Below the pieces are notes generated by a model. It ran no database searches. It was given only the letters and a program-made list of their open reading frames with translations, and had not been told where the DNA came from. A program made the position numbers and the translations under genes. From contig CAIWCQ010000481.1 of the NCBI GenBank assembly GCA_903911165.1, positions 1 through 10,924 on the forward strand: 10,924 nt of DNA. The letters run 5' to 3'. Within the stretch, counting starts at the first letter, position 1. Every line of letters starts with the position of its first letter. This DNA is from an uncultured Actinomycetes bacterium. Lineage in GTDB: Bacteria > Actinomycetota > Actinomycetes > Mycobacteriales > Mycobacteriaceae. This document shows positions 6,500 through 10,924 of this stretch, piece by piece.

Positions 6500-7159
6500 A
6501 TGACTGAAAACCCGGTTCCGTCCGGTAGCCCCGACTTCCCGTCCACCGAGAATTGGCCCGGCGCCGCCGGTGGGCCGTTACCGCCGGACGGGGGCCCGTC
6601 GTATCCGTACGCCTATCCCCCCGGACCGTACGCCCCCGGACCGTATCCCCCCGGCGGCTCATACCCGGGCGGCTCATACCCGGGCGGTCCGTACCCCGGC
6701 GGCTCATACCCGGGGGGGCCCTACCCCGGCGGCCCGTACCCGGGCGGCTACCCGCCACCCGCACCGTACGGGGACTACTACCCGTCGGTACCTGCGAAGA
6801 ACGGCATGGGAGTCGCCGCGTTGGTGGTCGCGATCATCACACTGATCAGTTCGGTTTCCGTCGTCGGCGGCATCGTGTTGGGAATCGTGGCGGTGATCCT
6901 CGGCTTCATCGGCCGGAGCCGAGTCAAAAGCGGTGAAGCCAACAACGGCGGCGTCGCCACCGCGGGCATCATCCTGGGCGTCATCTCGATCATCGCGGGC
7001 CTGGCCTTCATCGCCATCTGGGTCGGCCTCTTCAAGGACGTCGGTGCCGGGGGATATATCGACTGCCTGCAGAGAGCCGGAGAGGACCGCGCGGCAGTCC
7101 AGCAGTGCTCAGACGAGTTCCGTCAATCGATGACGAACCGGCTGGGACCCACCAGCTAA
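6500..7159 (+). CDS. DUF4190-type membrane protein with PGGSY repeats
   Basis: A 219-residue protein. Residues 1-100 are a Pro/Gly/Tyr-rich cytosolic-type domain containing seven PGG[S/P]Y-like pentapeptides (51-83). A membrane part follows: a Gly/Val/Ile-rich hairpin at about 104-137 joined by the basic loop GRSRVKSGEANNGG to a third hydrophobic stretch at 151-178. The pattern KNGMGVAALVVAII ... GRSRVKSGEANNGGVATAGIILG is typical of DUF4190, a family common in actinobacteria with no known activity. The C-terminal tail (about 180-219) contains two cysteines, C189 and C203, which could pair if it lies outside the cell. It begins 51 nt after the HdeD-type gene on the same strand, with only a weak ribosome site, and its stop is 5 nt from the convergent tesB stop. 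Confidence 0.85.
   Translation: MTENPVPSGSPDFPSTENWPGAAGGPLPPDGGPSYPYAYPPGPYAPGPYPPGGSYPGGSYPGGPYPGGSYPGGPYPGGPYPGGYPPPAPYGDYYPSVPAKNGMGVAALVVAIITLISSVSVVGGIVLGIVAVILGFIGRSRVKSGEANNGGVATAGIILGVISIIAGLAFIAIWVGLFKDVGAGGYIDCLQRAGEDRAAVQQCSDEFRQSMTNRLGPTS
6650..6751 (+). repeat. In-frame 15-bp repeat coding PGG[S/P]Y
   Basis: Six full 15-bp units plus a final 12-bp PGGY unit, in the DUF4190-type gene. The units differ mainly at the Ser/Pro codon and in third positions, so the array has expanded in frame and is likely to vary in copy number between strains. Confidence 0.85.
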
Positions 7160-7164
7160 GCGGA

Positions 7165-8043
7165 CTAACTCCGGGCTGGGAAGTGCTTGACGATGCCCTC
7201 CTGGGCGACCGTGGCGACAATTGCACCGACGCGGTCGAAGAAGTGCCCCATCCCCAGGCCGCGCGATTCCGCGGCGGCCGGTGACGCCGTCGAGTAGAGA
7301 ACCCAGTCGGAAAAGTCGACCGGACGGTGGAACCACACCGAGTGGTTGATGGTGACCGCGAAGATCCGGTCCCAACCCCAGGACAATCCATGGGTGGTGA
7401 TGATCGAGTCCAGCACGGTCGTGTCCGAGGAGTAGATCAGCGCGGCGGTATGCAGCACCGGGTCGGCGGGCATATCACCGGCCGCGGTGAGCCAAACCCG
7501 GTTGTGGCTCAGACGCTCACCCTTATCGCGCATCACCCAGGCCGGGTCATTGGCATAACGCCATTCGATGGGACGCAGGGCGTCGACGAAACCGGGCACG
7601 ACCCGCTCATACCCGACCAGCACCTCGTCGATCGTCGGGAGGGTTTCCGGTTCCGCGACATCCGGCGCGGGAAAACTATGTTCCAGGCCCTTACCCGCCG
7701 ACAGATACGACACCAGGGCGGTGGCCAGCAGGACGCCCCCCTGCATGGCGTCCACCCGTCGGTTGGCGAACCGCTTCTCATCGCGCAGTCGCACCACATG
7801 GAACTCGATATCAGCGGACGGGTCGCCGCCGGCGATGAAGTGGACTGAGAGCGCACTGGGCGGCAGGTCATCGACCAGCGTGCGGGTGGCCGCCACGAAT
7901 GCCTGGGCCATCAATTGGCCGCCGAAGGTGCGGATCGGATTCTTTCGCGGGTGACGGCCGGTGAAGACGTCGTCGCCGAGTGAGCCAACATCAAGGATGG
8001 CCAGCAGTTCATCGAGATCGGACTGTCCCACAGACTCCGGCAC
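7165..8043 (-). CDS. tesB: Acyl-CoA thioesterase II (TesB family)
   Basis: Hydrolyses acyl-CoA to free fatty acid and CoA. The 292-residue protein has two hot-dog domains, the usual TesB length. Domain 1 carries NPIRTFGGQLMAQAFVAA; domain 2 carries the three catalytic positions known from E. coli TesB: Asp207 (IYSSDTTVLD), Thr231 (FAVTINHSVWFHRP) and Gln281 (VATVAQEGIVK). I place the start at GTG 8043 because GAGAGG lies exactly 6 nt upstream and the family-like sequence begins soon after. The longer frame from TTG at 8076 would translate one copy of a 19-bp tandem repeat as LTPVGPIE and has only a weak ribosome site. It lies downstream of pyk on the same strand, as Rv1618 (tesB1) follows pykA in M. 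tuberculosis, and co-transcription is likely. Confidence 0.93.
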   Translation of the reverse strand: MPESVGQSDLDELLAILDVGSLGDDVFTGRHPRKNPIRTFGGQLMAQAFVAATRTLVDDLPPSALSVHFIAGGDPSADIEFHVVRLRDEKRFANRRVDAMQGGVLLATALVSYLSAGKGLEHSFPAPDVAEPETLPTIDEVLVGYERVVPGFVDALRPIEWRYANDPAWVMRDKGERLSHNRVWLTAAGDMPADPVLHTAALIYSSDTTVLDSIITTHGLSWGWDRIFAVTINHSVWFHRPVDFSDWVLYSTASPAAAESRGLGMGHFFDRVGAIVATVAQEGIVKHFPARS

Positions 8044-8049
8044 CGGCCA

Positions 8050-8055
8050 CCTCTC
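8050..8055 (-). promoter_or_regulatory. Ribosome binding site of tesB
   Basis: GAGAGG on the minus strand with a 6-nt spacer to the GTG at 8043. This is the best site near the gene and fixes the start downstream of the tandem repeats. Confidence 0.6.
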
Positions 8056-8111
8056 AATCGGTCCCACTGGTGTCAATCGGTCCCACTGGTGTCGATCGGT
8101 CCCGCTAGTGG
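8055..8111. repeat. Three-copy 19-bp tandem repeat between pyk and tesB
   Basis: Units at 8055-8073 and 8074-8092 are identical (CAATCGGTCCCACTGGTGT); a third at 8093-8111 differs at four positions and contains the pyk stop codon (8105-8107). The array fills the whole pyk-tesB gap up to the tesB ribosome site. Confidence 0.93.
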
Positions 8112-9523
8112 TCGTTCTCCCCGATCCGATGGACGTGAATCAGGTTGGTCGAGCCTACTGTGTCCGGTGGTGCTCCCGCGACGATGATGACCAAGTCGCC
8201 GCGCTGATACCGCCCCAACTCCAGCATCGCGTGATCGACCTGTCGGATCATGTCGTCGGTGCTGGCGGCTTCGGGCACGATGAATGTCTCGGTACCCCAG
8301 GTCAACGCGAGTTGGCTGCGCACCTCCGGCGCGGTCGCGAACGCGAGCAGCGGTATCGGACTGTGCAGCCGGGACAGTCGGCGCACGGTGTCCCCCGAGG
8401 AGGTGAAGGCAACCAGCGCCTTGGCATCCAGACGCTCCCCGATTTCGCGGGCCGCATAGGAGATCACTCCCGGCTTGGTCCGCGGCACGTGCGTCAGCGG
8501 TGGCGCCGCCGTGGAGTTGTCCTCCACCGCACAGATGATGCGCGCCATGGTCCGTACCGCTTCCAACGGGTAACGACCCACCGACGTCTCGCCGGACAAC
8601 ATCACCGCGTCCGCCCCGTCCAGTACCGCATTGGCGACGTCGGAGGCCTCCGCACGAGTGGGCCGGGAGTTCTCGATCATCGACTCGAGCATCTGGGTGG
8701 CCACGATCACCGGCTTGGCGTTCTCGCGGGCGATCTGAATGGCCCGCTTCTGCACCAGTGGCACTTCCTCCAGAGGCAGTTCCACCCCGAGATCACCCCG
8801 GGCGACCATGACCGCGTCAAAGGCCCGCACTATCGCTTCGAGGGAGTCGACGGCTTCGGGCTTCTCCAGTTTGGCGATCACCGGAATCCGGCGACCGACC
8901 CGGTCCATGACCGCATGGACCAACTCGATGTCGGCAGGAGAGCGCACAAACGACAGGGCGATCAAGTCCACGCCCAGGTTCAGTGCGAACTCCAGATCGG
9001 CAATGTCCTTCTCGGACAACGCCGGAACCGAGACTGCCATGCCCGGCATCGACAACCCTTTGTTGTTGCTGACGGGTCCGCCCTCGGTGACGGTGCACAC
9101 CACGTCGGCTCCGTCGATGTGCTCAACGACCAGAGCGACCTTGCCGTCGTCGACCAGCAGTCGGTCACCGGGTCGAGCATCGCCCGTCAATTGCTTGTAG
9201 GTGGTGGAGACCCGATCGTGGGTGCCGTCGCACTCCTCGACGGTGATGCGAATCGTCTCGCCGTCGGCCCAGAGCGCTTTTCCGTCGGCGAATCGGCCCA
9301 GGCGGATCTTCGGTCCCTGCAGGTCGGCCAGTATTCCGACGGCACGGCCGGTGGCTTCAGAGGCGCTACGTACCCGCCGATAGGCGGCCTCGTGGTCGGC
9401 ATAGTCGCCGTGGCTGAAGTTCAGGCGGGCGACGTCCATTCCCGCCTCGACCAAGGATTTCACCATGTCGTCGGTGCCGGTGGCCGGGCCGAGGGTACAG
9501 ACGATCTTGCCGCGCCGCGTCAC
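8105..9523 (-). CDS. pyk: Pyruvate kinase
   Basis: Catalyses phosphoenolpyruvate + ADP to pyruvate + ATP, the last step of glycolysis, in the cytosol as a tetramer. The 472-residue length is normal for actinobacterial enzymes. It shows the start of the barrel (TRRGKIVCTLGPAT, 2-15), RLNFSHG (33-39), ADLQGPKIR (66-74), the B domain (about 75-165), IAKLEK with the catalytic lysine (216-221), the signature MVARGDLGVELP (239-250) and ATQMLESMI...RPTRAEASDVANAV with MLSGETSVGRYP. The C-terminal domain (about 330-472) is the usual allosteric region. The M. tuberculosis enzyme is reported to respond to AMP and glucose 6-phosphate; whether this one does is inference. The start is GTG at 9523, with no Shine-Dalgarno sequence but with TATGCT ending 6 nt upstream, which fits a leaderless transcript. 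The stop lies inside a 19-bp tandem repeat. Confidence 0.97.
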   Translation of the reverse strand: MTRRGKIVCTLGPATGTDDMVKSLVEAGMDVARLNFSHGDYADHEAAYRRVRSASEATGRAVGILADLQGPKIRLGRFADGKALWADGETIRITVEECDGTHDRVSTTYKQLTGDARPGDRLLVDDGKVALVVEHIDGADVVCTVTEGGPVSNNKGLSMPGMAVSVPALSEKDIADLEFALNLGVDLIALSFVRSPADIELVHAVMDRVGRRIPVIAKLEKPEAVDSLEAIVRAFDAVMVARGDLGVELPLEEVPLVQKRAIQIARENAKPVIVATQMLESMIENSRPTRAEASDVANAVLDGADAVMLSGETSVGRYPLEAVRTMARIICAVEDNSTAAPPLTHVPRTKPGVISYAAREIGERLDAKALVAFTSSGDTVRRLSRLHSPIPLLAFATAPEVRSQLALTWGTETFIVPEAASTDDMIRQVDHAMLELGRYQRGDLVIIVAGAPPDTVGSTNLIHVHRIGENDH

Positions 9524-9529
9524 GAGGGG

Positions 9530-9535
9530 AGCATA
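9530..9535 (-). promoter_or_regulatory. Candidate -10 element of a leaderless pyk promoter
   Basis: TATGCT on the minus strand fits the mycobacterial TANNNT -10 pattern. Exactly 6 nt separate it from the GTG at 9523, which would make the G of GTG the transcript start. No Shine-Dalgarno sequence and no convincing -35 element are present. Confidence 0.42.
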
Positions 9536-9561
9536 GCCGCGTCGCGTTTAGTCCAGGGCGC

Positions 9562-9957
9562 CTAGGGGGCGAACACCGTTGGAACAAGCGGGAACCCGGG
9601 AAGGTTTCGGAGCACGGTCCATGCGAGGGCCGCGACAGCAACCGCAACCATGGCGGCCGGGGTGAATGCCGGGCGTTCGATCCGACGCCGCCACACCCAC
9701 CACAACGCCAGCATCGGAAGCCCGACGAGTAGGAAAACGTTGTCGGCGACGGCGGCCGCCAGATCGCCGTGCAGGAGATCGTGGGTCATCCGCAACCCGC
9801 CGCAGGCCGGACAGTTGAGTCCGGTCAACATCTTGAACGGGCAACCCGGGTACAGCGACCCAGGTTGATGGGGATCAACCAAGCCGATATAGCCGAGGCC
9901 GCCGACCGCCACTACGCCGGAACCCAGCCCCGCGTACAGCCGGGCGCTAGATGGCAT
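9562..9957 (-). CDS. DUF2752 membrane protein (Rv1616-like)
   Basis: A 131-residue protein with three likely helices: about 8-26, 70-90 and 100-117. Between helices 1 and 2 is the DUF2752 signature CPFKMLTGLNCPACGGLRMTHDLLHGD, with Cys39, Cys49 and Cys52 and a nearby histidine (H59), a layout suggestive of metal binding or redox chemistry, although the family has no proven function. The ATG at 9957 lies inside the end of the upstream TM2-domain gene (11-nt overlap), indicating translational coupling. pyk follows after 38 nt. The gene order equals Rv1615-Rv1616-pykA of M. tuberculosis, as recalled. Confidence 0.88.
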   Translation of the reverse strand: MPSSARLYAGLGSGVVAVGGLGYIGLVDPHQPGSLYPGCPFKMLTGLNCPACGGLRMTHDLLHGDLAAAVADNVFLLVGLPMLALWWVWRRRIERPAFTPAAMVAVAVAALAWTVLRNLPGFPLVPTVFAP

Positions 9958-10390
9958 CGCGCAATGGTCGGCCCGCGGGATCGCGCACCTTGTCGGTAAG
10001 GATCAGGGTGGCGTCGATGATTCCCCAGATCACCGGCACGATGAAGCCGATCCCGCAGGTGACGATACCGAGCACCACGCCGCCGATCAGTTGGGTGATA
10101 CCCAGGGTGGTGTAGCCGAGGTAGATGCGACCGATGCCGACAACTCCGACGAGACCGAGCAGTTGCAGCAGGCCCGCCACCACTTTGGACTTGTCCGAGA
10201 ACGGCTCACCGGTCAGCGGATGCCGGCCGAATGGTGCGGCGGGGTCGAATCCGGCCGGCGGGTACTGGCCCGGGGGGTACGGGCCTGGGAACTGGCCGGG
10301 CTGAGCCGACTGGTGGGGCGGCGGGTAATTGGGCGGCGGGTAGTAGGGCGGCGGAGTTTCGCCCGGGCCTCCGAACGGTTGCTCGGTCAT
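9947..10390 (-). CDS. TM2-domain membrane protein with proline-rich N-terminus (Rv1615-like)
   Basis: A 147-residue protein from the ATG at 10390. Residues 1-65 are Pro/Tyr/Gly/Gln-rich (TPPPYYPPPNYPPPHQ and similar). They are followed by a TM2 domain: a first helix (AGLLQLLGLVGVVGIGRIYLGY), the TM2-type turn GxGRxYLG...LGITQLI, and a second helix ending in IWGIIDATLIL, then a short basic tail. TM2 proteins are small membrane proteins of unknown role in bacteria. A frame extension to 10477 exists, but it translates a 16-bp tandem repeat into Trp/Gly-rich sequence and is rejected. The stop overlaps the start of the DUF2752 gene. The gene starts 62 nt after the upstream lgt-tail stop. Confidence 0.88.
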   Translation of the reverse strand: MTEQPFGGPGETPPPYYPPPNYPPPHQSAQPGQFPGPYPPGQYPPAGFDPAAPFGRHPLTGEPFSDKSKVVAGLLQLLGLVGVVGIGRIYLGYTTLGITQLIGGVVLGIVTCGIGFIVPVIWGIIDATLILTDKVRDPAGRPLRDAI

Positions 10391-10393
10391 AGG

Positions 10394-10441
10394 CCCAGCA
10401 TGCCAGAAACCCAGCAGGCCAGAAGCCCAGCAGGCCAGCGG
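10394..10441. repeat. Three-copy 16-bp tandem repeat upstream of the TM2-domain gene
   Basis: Units CCCAGCATGCCAGAAA (10394-10409), CCCAGCAGGCCAGAAG (10410-10425) and CCCAGCAGGCCAGCGG (10426-10441) in perfect phase. The array fills most of the 62-nt gap between the upstream stop and the ATG at 10390. Confidence 0.92.
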
Positions 10442-10452
10442 GCCGACTGATC

Positions 10453-10924
10453 TCAGTCGCGGCTCGAAACGCCCCAAAGTAGTCGACGCATAGTCGAGCC
10501 GAATCCCGCTGTCTCCCGCGCGGGTTCGGACTCGACCGGTTCGGGTTCTGGCTCAGGTTCGGGCTCTACCAACTCCGCCTCGGGTTCGGGCTTGGGCTCT
10601 GCCAACTCCGCCTCGGGCTCGGGCTCTGCCGGTTCGGCCTCGAGTTCGGGCTCCACCAACTCCGCCTCGGGCTCTGGCTCCACCAACTCCGCCTCGGGCT
10701 CGGGCTCGGACTCCGTGGAGGTCTCGGCGGTGAACTGCTCATCGGAGTCGAACACCACGACAGTCTCGGTCTCGGGGGCATCCGCGTACACCACGACTGT
10801 TTCGGCGTCAGCAGCCGTAGTGGCTTCGTCGTCGGCCTCCTCGGCCTCCACGACTTCTTCGACTTCGACGACTTCTTCGACTTCGACGGCCGCTTCGACT
10901 TCTTCGACTTCGACGACTTCGACG
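10453..10924 (-). CDS. lgt: Acidic C-terminal tail, probably of prolipoprotein diacylglyceryl transferase (Lgt), partial
   Basis: The frame is open to the right edge; only the last 156 residues are in the window. The outermost 24 codons encode almost only Val and Glu. An acidic Ala/Thr/Val segment follows, then six degenerate EPEPEAELV units, and the protein ends in STMRRLLWGVSSRD. No catalytic domain is visible, so the tail itself does not prove the function. The call rests on position (directly upstream of the Rv1615-Rv1616-pyk-tesB equivalents) and on the known long acidic, Glu/Pro-rich C-terminal extension of mycobacterial Lgt, an inner-membrane enzyme that adds diacylglycerol to the lipobox cysteine of lipoproteins. 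If this is right, it would process the binding lipoprotein encoded in this same window. Any other protein with an acidic repeat tail remains possible. Confidence 0.68.
   Translation of the reverse strand, partial: VEVVEVEEVEAAVEVEEVVEVEEVVEAEEADDEATTAADAETVVVYADAPETETVVVFDSDEQFTAETSTESEPEPEAELVEPEPEAELVEPELEAEPAEPEPEAELAEPKPEPEAELVEPEPEPEPEPVESEPARETAGFGSTMRRLLWGVSSRD
10534..10707 (-). repeat. Degenerate 27-bp in-frame repeat coding EPEPEAELV
   Basis: Four 9-residue units followed by two expanded 11-residue units in the acidic tail of the partial right-edge gene. The first two protein units are identical; later ones drift (EPELEAEPA, EPEPEAELA). Copy number is likely to vary between strains. 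Confidence 0.85.
10852..10923 (-). repeat. GTC/GAA simple codon repeat coding a Val-Glu tract
   Basis: Twenty-four consecutive codons give only Val and Glu apart from two Ala, using almost exclusively GTC and GAA. The array continues to, and probably past, the window edge. Confidence 0.85.

Noticed and set aside
6650..6751. PGGSY array as a PE-PGRS or PPE family protein
   Set aside because: There is no PE or PPE N-terminal domain. The repeat precedes a DUF4190-type membrane hairpin.
8044..8076. TTG start of tesB at 8076
   Set aside because: It falls inside the 19-bp tandem repeat and has a weak ribosome site, whereas GTG 8043 has a perfectly spaced GAGAGG.
7961..9565. A 534-codon open frame on the plus strand, opposite pyk
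   Set aside because: It is antisense to a complete pyruvate kinase with every motif intact. The product is His/Arg/Gly/Asp-rich without domain sense, the usual shadow of GC-rich codon bias.
10453..10924. Right-edge low-complexity DNA as a CRISPR or satellite array
   Set aside because: The repeats keep one open frame with acidic residues and have no spacer structure, so they are coding repeats.
1..10924. Defence, toxin-antitoxin, phage or transposon genes
   Set aside because: All substantial frames are explained by metabolic, transport or membrane genes. No transposase, integrase, nuclease or toxin motifs and no tRNA-like structures were seen.

Overview
The window is high-GC actinobacterial DNA and reads as a mycobacterial chromosome segment, probably from a Mycolicibacterium-type species. 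The grounds are GC-rich codon use, frequent GTG/TTG starts, and gene content and order. The run lgt tail, TM2-domain membrane protein, DUF2752 protein, pyruvate kinase, acyl-CoA thioesterase II (minus strand, right half) matches, from memory, the M. tuberculosis order Rv1614 to Rv1618. On the plus strand, a DUF308/HdeD-type membrane protein and a six-helix class III adenylate cyclase correspond to Rv1624c and Rv1625c. No database search was possible, so these orthologies come from recalled knowledge.

Layout, left to right. (1) 1-665: 3' part of a family 2 glycosyltransferase, plus strand. (2) 576-1656: two minus-strand genes, a three-helix membrane protein followed by a small DUF2256 zinc-ribbon-like protein whose end overlaps the glycosyltransferase by about 90 nt. 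(3) ~1658-3046: adenylate cyclase, plus strand. (4) 3057-5694: a complete polar amino-acid ABC importer operon on the minus strand: lipoprotein binding protein, permease, ATPase. (5) 5695-5887: divergent control region, the longest stretch without a gene (about 190 nt), containing a four-copy 8-bp tandem repeat, a 10-bp palindrome and a promoter-like AT-rich patch. (6) 5888-7159: HdeD-type membrane protein and a PGGSY-repeat DUF4190-type membrane protein, plus strand. (7) 7165-10924: the minus-strand housekeeping run, reading leftward from the edge: lgt acidic tail, TM2 protein, DUF2752 protein, pyk, tesB. No stretch over 300 bases lacks a gene, and I saw no RNA gene, CRISPR array, insertion sequence or prophage gene.

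Functionally this is a membrane and central-metabolism region: amino-acid uptake, cAMP synthesis, lipoprotein maturation, pyruvate formation and acyl-CoA hydrolysis. I found no convincing new defence or mobile system. The most unusual feature is a set of three unrelated, perfectly phased short tandem repeats (8 bp x4, 19 bp x3, 16 bp x3), each packed into a short gap immediately upstream of a gene. Other points worth checking are: an ABC permease whose natural start appears to be CTG; a cyclase with no clean start codon; a leaderless-type promoter for pyk; and the apparent absence of the cyd operon that occupies this spot in M. tuberculosis.
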